Shown piece after piece: positions 18,631 to 28,689 of a stretch of DNA of 28,689 nt. A program made the translations under genes and the position numbers. The DNA lies in assembly GCA_013115125.1 (NCBI GenBank), contig JABANN010000443.1, positions 1 to 28,689 of the forward strand. The letters run 5' to 3'. The notes under the pieces are model-generated. The model saw nothing but the letters and a program-made list of their open reading frames with translations, was not told the origin of the DNA and did no database searches. Position 1 is the stretch's first letter. The number at the start of each line of letters is the position of its first letter. The DNA comes from Perkinsus olseni. Its lineage: Eukaryota > Perkinsozoa > Perkinsida.

Positions 18631-19060
18631 CAAACAGTTCCGCAACAGTTTCCTGTCATACAGTTGCAACCCGTACAGTGTCGAAGACACTGTGCCACCC
18701 ATTCCTGTCGCTCAGCTCAGCTACGGTCAGCTACAGCTACCGTCTGCAGTGGACGCTTGAAGCCACAGTGGCACGTCATACAGCTCAGGCAGGCGGCCTG
18801 GCCACCATGCTGAGCTGTATGGGGCGCCACTTCACGAACTCGGAGTGTACGAGGTAAAGTTATACGAATTGAACCTTTTCAGAAAGATCCCGTTACAGAA
18901 TTCCTGTATGAATTGAAGCTGTACTAACTTGCCTTGCGCTTCTTGAAACTGTACCGAGAGACACTGTAGTAACTGAAACTGTGCCATTTGCTTCCTGACG
19001 AAACGTCACTGGACGAAATGAAACTGTACGCATTGGCACTCTACGGCGTCCTACGTGACG
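18631..19060 (+). repeat. Decayed 15-bp minisatellite with pentapeptide periodicity
   Basis: Copies of tgaaactgtac-like units start at 18914, 18944, 18974 and 19019, that is 30, 30 and 45 nt apart, all multiples of 15. Further 15-nt units can be laid out on both sides. Read in one frame (first base divisible by three) they give pentads with Thr-Val at fixed positions, such as ETVPRDTVVTETVP at 18945-18986. The open stretch 18621-18857 in the same frame shows SATVSCHTVATRTV. Stops interrupt the frame, so it is not a present-day gene. Confidence 0.6.
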
Positions 19061-19690
19061 AGACTCGGAGTCTGGTCACTCCCGTCACGAGAGTGACTAG
19101 TACCGTCGTATATCAAAATTGTACTGTACGAAAAGCTACATGTACCACTCGACACTGTGCCAGCTTACACTCACCCTAGTGAGGTGCAGGGCGCTGATCT
19201 CATGAGATCCCCATACATTGCATGAGTACGTGCACTGTCTCCTCACCCTCTGCCCCCTCTTTCCAGGCTTCGCGTATTCACTCTGCTCGTCTGCAACCTC
19301 GATATCCGTAGCCCAGCCACTAAAGCATAATCGCAGATGGAAGCATTCTAGTATTGCGCTCAATACATCTATCTATCAACTGAGCGGCTTCGTAAAGATG
19401 ATGGAACCCGTGCGATTGGTAGACAACCAATTATCATCGACCTGCGACACGAACGACTTTCTAGCGTGCCGATTCTCCAACGGGGGAGAAACAGACTGCA
19501 GGACAACTTGCCGTAACGGCGGTTTCCTCAACGGTTAGTTTGTCTCAGTTCTGAGTTGTGGCACAACTTTCAGAACCAACTCAACCTTCGCGCCAGTGCA
19601 TCGGAGATACCACTTGCTTCGGGCAAGCGGTCCGCACTGCAATGTGTTAGTCGTTGGAGGATCCAACGTGGAATAACCCACTGTTGAATA
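19061..19690. other. Region upstream of cathepsin copy B
   Basis: A plus-strand frame at 19218-19538 ends in a Cys/Gly-rich stretch (DCRTTCRNGGFLNG) but has no other support. The sequence ttggtagacaa near 19417 recurs at about 23612, roughly 230-275 bp upstream of copies B and C, so some 5' flank may have been duplicated with the genes. Confidence 0.35.
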
Positions 19691-21360
19691 ATGGCACAGC
19701 CGTCGCCCCTCTCCATCCTCGCCGTGTGGTTCGTCTACATAGCCTCGGCGCTTGGCGGTAGAGAACTGAGGAGCATCTTCGATGATCTCAAGGCTCAGAG
19801 AAGTGAGGTCGAACTTGACTAGGGTTCTTCCTACCCGCCATTCCTCAGCCTTGGTGTACACTGTACACTCCCGAGGAAGAAGCTCAGCATTTTAGTCGCT
19901 TCAAGAAAGAGCTGCAGACCAAGTCCGAGTTCATGTCCTCCGATAAGATGGTCGAGCTCTACGACGAGACCAGACCGGCCATTATGCAGAGCCTCGTCGA
20001 TGAGATCAACTCTAAGCAGAATACATGGACTGCATCTACCGAGCAGGGAAGGTTCTACGGTGAGCGGGCAGTATGTCTAGATGAGACAGTCAGGCAGCTG
20101 GTTACCCTCAGGAGCCTCAATTGGCGACGTGAAGATTCTATGTGGGACATTCATGAACGGAACTGAGCAGCTGAAGGAGAAGATCTATCCCCCAGAAGAT
20201 CTATTAGACCTGCCAGACAGCTTTGATGCACGCGATGGGTTCAAAGAGTGCAAAAGCCTCATCGGCAAAGTCAGGTAGATGATACTCATTCCCTCTGACC
20301 AACCCTATCTTGTCTTCCAGAGATCAATCGGCCTGTGGTAGCTGCTGGGCCTTCGGTACCGTCGAGGCCTTCAACGATCGTCTCTGTATCAAATCGGGAG
20401 GGAAATTCACTGAGATGCTCTCTGCCGGCGAGATGAACGCCTGTTGTACCTTCCTCCACGGGTGTCTGTAAGACACGTCTGCTTCTGGTCATCCGCTTCC
20501 GGCAAACCCGATATCTGCCTGATATTATCAGGGCCTTTGGCTGTCATGGCGGAAATCCCATAACGGCGTGGACCTTCCTAAAAACGAATGGACTCGTCAC
20601 CGGTGAGCCTCCCTGCTCTCCACTAGCGCTCTTTGCGATACCCCTGATTCAGGCTCTGACTTCGTGCCAAAGAAATACATGAACTGGTGCAACGGCTGCT
20701 GGCCGTACGACTTTGAGGAGTGCGCTCATCACGGGAAAGAGCCTGACTACCCCGATTGTCCGTCAGTGAGAGGCTCTCACTGAGAGCAACGGTGATGGCT
20801 AGCTCGTGAAGGGGCCTGTCTTTCCCGTCAGCATCCATACCGCACCCCTACGTGCTCTAGCAGCTGCCACAACAAGAAGTATGAGACTCCTTTCGATGAG
20901 TAAAAAGAGGAACTAACAGTTGCTTTCAACAGTTCCCCTCTGATGGTTAAGTCTCCTTAGGGATCGCTACTACACAGAGGATTTCTTACCGCATTGGTTC
21001 TTGCATACTGACAGCATTGAAAAGGAGATCATGACCAACGGCCCGGTATAAGGATTTCTGCCTTGCGAACGGTGCCCGTTGATAGTTGGCTCGGAGCATC
21101 TCTCCTATCAGGTGTCAGCGGCTTTTCTCGTGTATGAAGATTTCACCTCCTACAAGTCTGGCGTCTACAAGCATACTACCGGCGCCCTACTAGGCGGGCA
21201 TGGTGTTGAGATAATCGGTTGGGGTACTGAGAACGGCACCCCTTTCTGGCTCGTTAAGAACTCATGGAATGACGAATGGGGAGATTGTGGATTCTTCAAG
21301 ATAACTCAGGGTGATTGTGGCATAAATGCTTTGATTCTTGGAGGGACTCCCAAGGTGTGA
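19691..21360 (+). pseudogene. Cathepsin B-like protease copy B, one frameshift
   Basis: Nine exons correspond to copies A and C: 19691-19802, 19849-20059, 20112-20274, 20321-20467, 20532-20602, 20653-20765, 20832-20899, 20961-21045 and 21112-21360. Introns are 46-66 nt. A signal peptide starts at 19691. The active-site Cys (CGSCWAFG, exon 4), the GCHGGNP motif, the catalytic His ([11 protein letters not shown]) and Asn ([10 protein letters not shown]) are all present. Exon 2 carries a 7-nt tandem duplication of gtacact around 19856-19869, which shifts the frame in the propeptide near codon 41; the joined exons total 1219 nt, one more than a multiple of three. Use of an AG a few bases downstream as the intron 1 acceptor could restore frame at the cost of about eight residues, so the gene may still be usable. 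Otherwise it is the least damaged catalytic domain of the three. Confidence 0.75.
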
Positions 21361-23843
21361 GTATTCGACCTACCCGACGATGGACATCATCCTTATAAGT
21401 AATATCTCGTACCCATCATTAAATTTTTTGACCTTCCATCAGTCCCCGAATGTAATAGCACATTGCTGCGGTATCAACGATTTTTCATACGTTCGTACTC
21501 GTCCTATGAAGTGCATCCTCGAATCAAGATATCCAACCTTACGATAAGGCTCTTCCGTGTTGAACAGTTGGGCGATCGGGAGTGGGGCCCATTCCGTGGT
21601 CTAGTACTCGAGCTGCAGCTGCATTACGCTTGAAGCAGTTTTACGCCAGCGTAATTACGCGAAAAAAGCGAAGTGCAGGAGATACATTTCGCCTAATAAC
21701 GCTGCGTACTTAATGGACTTGCACCTGCATTTCGCGTGGAACAGTTCTACGCCAGCGTAATTACGCGAAATACGCCAAGCGAAGTGTAATAAATACACTC
21801 CGCGTAATAACGCATGCGTAATTAAACATTACGCTTGACCACGCGGGACTAATACGTGCATTGGCGCGTCGTAGGCGTTATGGCATACACTATATTTCCA
21901 GCATACGACTACAGTGTGGGATATGTAAACCGACAGCCCGGTCTAGTTATGCCCAGCTGTTAGTTCATTGCTACTGCGTGTTATTAGGATCAGATGAGCG
22001 TCTGACCTCATTAAGAGCTTTGCACTCCCGTGCATGAGTATACGTGCTACACTACGCTCTGCTCAGCAAGGTGCAGATAACATTACTGCTTAGCTCCCCT
22101 CGAGTCCAATTTTACCATTCTTTGGGCCCCGTCTCAAGGCGCAGGCATGCGTAAAACGCGTCTCACACAGGCGAACACATAACGCGTATTACACGCCTGA
22201 AACCACGTGAGATAACACGTAGTACGCATAACGGCATGTGTTCACGCAGTGTGCATCACTCTTATCGCAGGAATAACGCGTACGATGCTCGTGAATTGAA
22301 GCACGAGTACACGTTGGCACGTGCAGTCACATGACACCGTCCTGACGACGGTCGATTCATCCGAGAATTCAGAGCATTCCTGGACCACAGGAACTCAGAC
22401 AAGATACATGAAAATAGGGACTCATCAGTTCTGACTTTTTGTATCACCAGAAGATGAGAATCGCGGTGAAAGCCTAACCTAGCCTTCACTGAGGTCAACA
22501 GCGCTTCGTGCTATTAAATTTCGGGGCGATACCGAAGTCAGAAAACAAGCAAAGCGCGCTATGAGTACTTGTGATGGGCCTGCACTGATTACCACTGTTG
22601 CGTAACTCGCTCGCCGCGTTTTACGCGTAATGTCCGTACAATGGAGCCATTATGCGTCCAATGGATTGGGTCGTGTAATGGGTAATACGCACTACGCTGA
22701 AGCTTCCACGAAGGAGGTGAATCTCCAGTGTTTCATCCACCAATCATTGGTGACCAATGTCTCCCGCAATCTCGACTAAGACACGAGAAAACTGGAGTCC
22801 CGTTTCGGACTTTGACGCAAGTTTCTCCATTCATTTCTCCTGGCAGCTGCTCCTCTCTTGATGATTTGTGGGTTCATACCAACAATATACGCATAGTGTT
22901 CCCTTTGTAGTGCAAAGTTTGCACTGCGTGACCGCCATCAGGAGGTGTCCTATGCGAGATCGTGGAGGTAATGAAACTACTTCGATCGAAAAAAGAGTGC
23001 GAGCGGCACGGACTGTTCGCGGCAGCAGAGGCCTTACACTCGAACACGAGTTCCGACAGTTCAAGTCCGCTAGGACGTTCGCAGGACGTCCCAGGATACA
23101 CCGAGAAAGCCATCTGAAGTGAGCGTATTCTTGGGCTTCATTCGTGAGGCCCGCGAGGATCTGCCTGTGGCTCAATGCACGATGATCGCTTGAAGCGATT
23201 TTCCCGCTGTGCATGCGTGCACAGCTAGTCGACCTCAAGACCACGCCGAGGAGGAGATTCTCCTGCTCCTTTCACACCTTCCGTGGACTACGAACGACAA
23301 TACGGAAGCGACGCGGCAGCAATGCCGGCGTCCGTGTCACTTTGCCTGCCAGGCTCCATTGCGTTAGGAGGCTCTCTCGAGACATTCGTCTGAGTGCACG
23401 AGGCATTGCATCATTATGCAGGCGTGCCGCACGGCGGCTGCCCCACCGCACCCTCCGTGCGCCTCGCTCGAGTGGGTGCTACTCGTTCTTCTGTATCGCG
23501 CACGGTATCGCGAATCGTCACATCTCGTGACCCGCTTATCTAGCAGCCTCAGACAGTCTATCGCTGCTGTCTACCGCTACTGTATGACTTGAGTCCGTCA
23601 TATTACTCGATGTAGTTGGTAGACAAGCAACTGTTTGAAACCGGTGACACGGGAAATTTGTACATAGCGGGGCGACAGCCGTCGCGGGCCGTGACTCACG
23701 GCTTCTTGCGGCTGAGCCTTGAGAAGAATCAGGGAGGTAACTCTCTCACATTGGCCAGAGGCTTTACCGAACTGAGGCTCCTCATCGTTCCGATCTCGGG
23801 CTAGCAACCAGTAGCTCTCAGGATCACAGCCTGTCCAGTTATG
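21361..23843. other. Spacer between cathepsin copies B and C
   Basis: No supported gene. The left half (21.6-22.7 kb) is rich in TTACGC/GCGTAA words (see the repeat entry). The right half holds overlapping short frames (for example 22868-23122 and 23213-23530, plus strand) that are Arg-rich and lack domains. Confidence 0.4.
21628..21840. repeat. 106-bp tandem repeat with GCGTAATTACGC palindrome
   Basis: Two diverged units lie side by side. The 12-nt palindrome gcgtaattacgc occurs at 21649-21660 and again at 21755-21766, 106 nt apart. Each is preceded by ttacgccagc or ctacgccagc and followed by gaagtg and taataacgc. Similar words continue to about 22.7 kb without clear unit length. Confidence 0.7.
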
Positions 23844-25454
23844 ATGTACCGCCGCCCGCCCCTCTTCACCCTCGCCGTGTTGTTCCTATGCATAGCCTCG
23901 GCTATTGCCGGTAGAGAACTCAGGAGCACCTTCGATGACCTCAAGGCTCAGAGAAGTGAGATCGAACTTGACTAGGGTTCTTCCTACCCGCCATTCCTCA
24001 GACTTGGTGTACACTCCCGAGGAAGAAGCTCAGCACTTTAGTCGCTTCAAGGACGAGCTGCAGGCTAAGTCCGAATTCATGTCCTCCGATAAGATGGCCG
24101 ACCTCTACGACGAGACCAGACCGGCCATTATGCAGAGCCTCGTCGATGAGATCAACTCTAAGCAGGATACATGGACTGCATCTACCGAGCAGGGAAGGTT
24201 CTACGGTAAGCCGGCCGTATGTCTAGGCGAGACAGTCAGGCAGCTGGTTACCCTCAGGAGCCTCAATTGGCGACGTGAAGATTCTATGTGGGACATTCAT
24301 GAACGGAACTGAGCAGCTGAAGGAGAAGATCTATCCCCCAGAAGATCTATTAGACCTGCCAGACAGCTTTGATGCACGCGATGGGTTCAAAGAGTGCAAA
24401 AGCCTCATCGGCAAAGTCAGGTAGATGATACTCATTCCCTCTGACCAACCCTATCTTGTCTTCCAGAGATCAATCGGCCTGTGGTAGCTGCTGGGCCTTC
24501 GGTGACGTCGAGGCCTTCAACGATCGTCTCTGTATCAAATCGGGAGGGAAATTCACTGAGATGCTCTCTGCCGGCGAGATGAACGCCTGTTGTACCTTCC
24601 TCCACGGGTGTCTGTAAGACATGTCCAGTCTCGGCCATACTTGCCATCAAACCCGATATCAGTTCTTTCGGCTGAAACGGCGGGAATCCCATGATGGCGT
24701 GGACTTTCCTGAAAACCAATGGAATTGTCACCGGTGAGACAACCTCCTTCCCGAATGTGCCAACCCTTCCCCTATTTCTCCCGTATCAGGCGGAAACTTC
24801 GCTTCAAGTATGAGGAAGAGCGATGGCTGTTGGCCGTACGACTTCAAGCCATGCGCCCACCACGTGAAAGAGTCGGACTATCAGGCTTGCCCGGCAGTGA
24901 GAACCGCGGCGACGGGTAATTGCCACGAGACTTTCCGCGACTTCTATCAGGATACGTACAGCACACCGTCGTGTTCAAGCAGCTGCCACAACCAGCAGTA
25001 TGGGACTCCTTTCGATCAGTGAGTCAAGAGACATGGGAATGTTTGTGGTTATTCATCTTCTCGAGGGATCGCTACTACACCGACGATTACTTTCCGAGTC
25101 GGTTCGGCGACGCCAGCAGCATCAAGCAGGAGATCATGACCAATGGCCCGGTATGCCGATTTTTTCTCATTGCCGCGCTGACCATTCCGAGCCCTGTTCG
25201 ACCAGGTGTCAGCGGCCTTCTCCGTGTATGAAGATTTCACCTCCTACAAGTCTGGCGTCTACAAGCATACTACCGGCGCCCTACTAGGCGGGCATGCTGT
25301 TGAGATCATCGGTTGGGGTACTGAGAACGGCACCCCTTTCTGGCTCGTTAAGAACTCATGGAATGACGAATGGGGAGACGGTGGATTCTTCAAGATTGCC
25401 CAAGGTGACTGTGGCATAGACGATATGATCCTTGGAGGGACTCCCAAGGTGTGA
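23844..25454 (+). pseudogene. Cathepsin B-like protease copy C, in-frame TGA at a conserved Cys
   Basis: Exons are 23844-23955, 24002-24205, 24258-24420, 24467-24613, 24663-24733, 24790-24896, 24951-25018, 25066-25150 and 25206-25454. Introns are 46-56 nt and all joins keep frame, for 402 codons including the stop. The start could also be the adjacent ATG at 23841; 23844 gives the same 26-residue signal region as copies A and B. The intron 24897-24950 is 54 nt and open, so retaining it would add 18 residues without a shift. Active-site Cys168 (CGSCWAFG), catalytic His ([11 protein letters not shown]) and Asn ([10 protein letters not shown]) are intact. Codon 213 (24673-24675) is TGA where copies A and B have Cys in the GCxGGNP motif. 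This is most simply a nonsense change from TGC. Recoding is possible but unproven. Confidence 0.75.
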
Positions 25455-27427
25455 ATATTCGACCTTCCGCCAACCACAACCACCCTTTGTCTGGCTGTCG
25501 ACCTCTAGGAGCTTTTTCATCCCTATGTGACGGTCGGCAGCTCATCGTGCTGGACCAGCACCGCTGGTACTCACCTTTCATCATCACGATTCTGTCCGCG
25601 TTCTTTAGATGTTGAACTATTCGACTTGATTATCACTACTTTGGACCACTCGATACGCCCTGTTACGAGTTGAGCAGTAGTGATTAAACCTCTGGTCTCC
25701 GAGATGGGGCAAGACGCGGTACCGCGCTAGCGTCGGAAAAGTCGACAGGACCTCACGACGGCAGCGAGGGTAACGCTGAGGCGAACTGTGCGGAGCCCTA
25801 AGGCGACGCTGCAAGCGGCGATCACGGTTAGCAGGCACAAGTTGCCTCTCGAAAACCTCGGTTAAGAAAAGAAGAGAGCGTCGGGAGGACAACGCTCGAC
25901 TACACCTGGTAACTCAAGCCGGTAGTCGAGGCACTAGCTTACTAGCATCACGCTAGAAGCGTGGGAGCCACAATCGGGACACAATCGGTTGCCCCGTTGT
26001 GCGCACAATATAACACGGCATCACTCCGCGCCGGTTTTAACCTAGATAAACTACTCGTTTATCCGCTGAACCGACAGGGTTTTGGAGACTCCTAGACTGA
26101 GAATCCCAGTCCGGAGGGTGCTTTCATGGGTTCAAGCCTTGAGAAAGGACTTCGACTGCGTGCTTGATACAAGCCGCAGGACTGGTATCAAGCATGCCGT
26201 CTATGTCCTTTACCCTGTGCCGAGAAACCCACTTTTATCCTAAGGAGAACTCATAAAGAGCACCATTGTACATGCGGGTGAGGCATTGTGCATAGCGGCT
26301 GAGTATGTACTAGCGTGACGCTAGTAGCTTCAATACTGTAAGGTTATATATAGGGGAAGTTTGCCCAAACCTTATTAACCAGCTCAAGGACCAGACTGTA
26401 TACGGATACCAAATACTAGTACGGTCGGGACACGTACCAGGCAATAGATATACGATTGTAGTTTGCAATGGTTTCTACGTGAACTATAGCGTTGAGTTAT
26501 TCAATAGCTTAGCTTGGGACACGCTTTGCGATACCTTCGGTCAGCGTCTGTTCGTACACAAAAGGGGACAGGATTACGTGCGGTCGGTATGCGTGCCATT
26601 ATAGCTACGCCTCCTGGCACCACATTTCCCTCCCTGCCAAGACGATGACCAGGGTATCGAAGCGGTCAGACGTCACAAAAGAATCAAAATCAAAATAGAA
26701 GTCATACGAATTATTATCACTACTCAGCAGCATCGTCTTCGTCTTCCTCAATACTCTTGCTGATCTTTGTCGAAGGTGACGGTCGGGTCATAGTCTATGA
26801 CTCATAGACATGCGACTTGCAACAGCTTGACCGGGCCGGGATCACGCTAGACCTTCGATTCAGCGGTCAGTATGAATCTCACCAGTACAGATACTGTACT
26901 GGAAGTAGACAAAGGTGGTGACAACCAGGTTGTGCACGATGGCGGACTCGGGGCGTAGGCGGACGAAGTTGGCCAAGAGTAGGGTCGGCAGCTTAAGCAC
27001 AGGAGCTTCGGAACGATACCAATATCATAAAATAAGTCGATAACCAGGCCTTTGTAACGGGTGCTGGCCGTTACCAAATAGGCACGTTTGACCTAAAAGT
27101 GCACGAAAAGTGCAGGAACTTTATCAAGACACGGCACTCCAACAGAATCGTTGTTGTAAGCGGTCAGAACTACTTCTAGTTGAACGGAATGTCGTCGGAT
27201 CACCAATTCATACTCAGAACGTTTTTCAAGATCTTTCTTACTGCTAACCATGCCCCCGGGAGCCGGTCAGCCAGTACTACAGGCGGACTATAATCGGAAA
27301 AGAGGCAATCCGCAAAACGGTATTGCGTAGACCGAAGAGGTAGTGAGGGGTCTAGACGAGACTAGAGGTGACTCCGCAAAACGAAGTCGCGTGGCCCGGT
27401 CCTGATAGTGTACTAGTAACATTATCA
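25455..27427 (-). other. Probable LTR region of the adjoining retroelement; left boundary unresolved
   Basis: If the element at the right is read on the minus strand, its LTR should start just after the polypurine tract, at tgataatgttac (27427 downward). A TATA-like ctatatataa lies at 26344-26353 (minus). A second polypurine-like tract (26625-26638) resembles the first (27431-27444), with ggcagggaggg in common, so two element ends may be stacked here. Small palindromes such as tactagcg-tga-cgctagta (26308-26326) occur. The left edge could not be fixed, because only one LTR is in the window. Nothing else in this stretch is supported as a gene. Confidence 0.3.
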
Positions 27428-28689
27428 TTACTCCCCTCCCTGCCAGAACTAAGCCATAATACCTAGGTTTAGTTCGAACCGTCTGTAGGCATAGACCTTG
27501 AGCGATTAGCCTCTTGCTCTTGACGTCGTTGCAAGGCTATCGGGACGTAATTAGCGGGGTCAAAATGTACTCTCGGTCGGGGTAGAGTACCGGCTTGAGA
27601 GCGTGTACGGGGTCGAGTGAGTTCAACCGACATGGGGTGGACTAACTCAGCGGGTTCAGGCGCAGCCTGAGGGGAGTCGTCTTCACGGACTGAACCAACC
27701 TCTGGCGTAGTAGAAGTTGAGGAACTTGAAGTAGACAATTGAAGTCCTTCTCCTTCAACCAACAGTGGGTTCTGAAGTGGGACCGGAATCGGGGGTTCTA
27801 GAGGACGGGCAGGGGATAGTAAAGCAGAAGAATTTTCTCGTTCTTCTAACGCAGATGCCATTGACATCTGTAGCGAGGAATTCGGCGTTGAGGCGGGCGT
27901 ACTTAACTGGACCGGCCGTTGTTGCTCAGGGCTAAGGGCTCCAAAGCCATCAAGCACCGACCGGTACGGAGACGAGGTTGCAGAGGTCAGGAGAGGCGTA
28001 GTACCGTGGACGCTTGGGACAGGAGGATGCGAAGAACCCGACCGTGATGTCAGCAAAGGAGTAGACCCGGTAATCTCAGATGGAACGGGCACGTCAGCGG
28101 GGTCGACGGGAGTCGGTGGAATAGGCGCTTCTGACAATACAGGACGTCGAACTGAGCCATCAGACCGTACAGATTGCAACTCCTCTGGCACACAGTCGGT
28201 CGGGGCACGGCCTAAGATCCCAGGTCGGTTAGCGGTGTCCACGGGTAGATGGATCTTAACCATAGCGGGGCGCATCGGGGGAGGCGTCGGAGTCGTTGGT
28301 TGTGGACGGAAAGCCTCCATGCCTGGCCACTCTGGACCGCGCGCTGGTTGATCAGGAGCGAAAGGGTCGTCATTCTCGCCCAAGAAAACCATCTCCGGAA
28401 ATTCTCGTGGTCGATCCTCATCTACAGTAGATACTTGAGCAGAACCATGTTCGGTCGGTACGGGTCTCGGTCTAACGAGTATCGGAGGAAACTGCTCCTT
28501 AATCTCGTCCAAATTGTCGGGCTGTAGGGGATCGATCTTCAAGTGGTCGACACTATAGACCTTAGATCTCTTAGTGGGCAAATGGTAAATGCGAACGACC
28601 TTCACCGGGTCGTGATCACCAATAATTTCAGTAACAAACCAATCAGGTTCCCACATAGGGGAGAGCTTGAATTGTCGCTGATGTCGTAG
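27428..28689 (-). mobile_element. 3' end of a Ty3/gypsy-like LTR retroelement (runs past the window)
   Basis: A minus-strand frame (27469-28689) is open to the window edge and ends 25 nt before a polypurine tract (27431-27444), the usual order at a Ty3/gypsy 3' end. Its N-terminal visible part reads FKLSPMWEPDWFVTEIIGD and later VYSVDHLKIDP, the pattern of the C-terminal integrase domain that ends many gypsy pol proteins. About 340 residues rich in Pro, Ser and Thr follow, which is longer than most tails I know. The visible portion looks whole; the age cannot be judged without the other LTR. Confidence 0.65.

Noticed and set aside
19535-19861. Minus-strand frame of 108 codons upstream of and into cathepsin copy B
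   Set aside because: It runs antisense through the signal peptide exon and first intron of the protease gene and has no domain, so it is a shadow.
26308-26326. Palindrome tactagcg-tga-cgctagta as a possible attachment site
   Set aside because: It is a short palindrome inside the probable LTR region, with no integrase-related context of its own.
26690-27080. Short open minus-strand stretches with a hydrophobic segment and an acidic end
   Set aside because: They lie where the LTR of the adjoining element is expected, and they have no clear domain. They are not supported as a gene.

Overview
The window looks like nuclear DNA of a unicellular eukaryote. Genes lie on both strands with wide gaps. 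Where I could resolve introns, most are 42-66 nt and GT-AG. There are tandem and inverted multi-exon cathepsin B copies and one retroelement end. A Perkinsus-like alveolate fits this style best, but that is an inference from gene style and not a database result.

Layout. (1) 1-2079 (+) is the 3' part of a fusion gene: the end of an FAD fumarate reductase, three cytochrome b5 domains and a diheme cytochrome b membrane anchor of the succinate dehydrogenase/fumarate reductase type. (2) 3138-4494 (+) is a three-exon gene of unknown function. (3) 5802-6600 (-) holds exon-like pieces of a coiled-coil protein. (4) 6.6-9.0 kb is mostly unexplained and has a degenerate repeat pair. (5) 9024-11213 (-) is a paralogue of gene 1 with five cytochrome b5 domains and the same anchor but no flavoprotein. 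(6) 11.2-13.4 kb has a 43-nt hairpin and one possible exon. (7) 13384-14355 (-) is a small secreted or ER protein in four exons that resembles the MESD/Boca chaperone. (8) 15581-17173 (-), 19691-21360 (+) and 23844-25454 (+) are three nine-exon cathepsin B-like genes, each with a different defect. Between them lie a decayed 15-bp minisatellite and a TTACGC-rich repeat block. (9) The right end (27428-28689, -) is the 3' end of a Ty3/gypsy-like LTR element, treated here as a fossil.

The most interesting system is the pair of cytochrome b5/cytochrome b fusions. In classical quinol:fumarate reductases, electrons pass from diheme cytochrome b through an iron-sulfur subunit to the flavoprotein. Here one polypeptide places three b5 hemes between the diheme anchor and the flavoprotein, and a neighbouring paralogue keeps the heme part only. 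The two genes share a 152-nt tract with only four differences, all synonymous, inside otherwise diverged sequence. This points to recent gene conversion.
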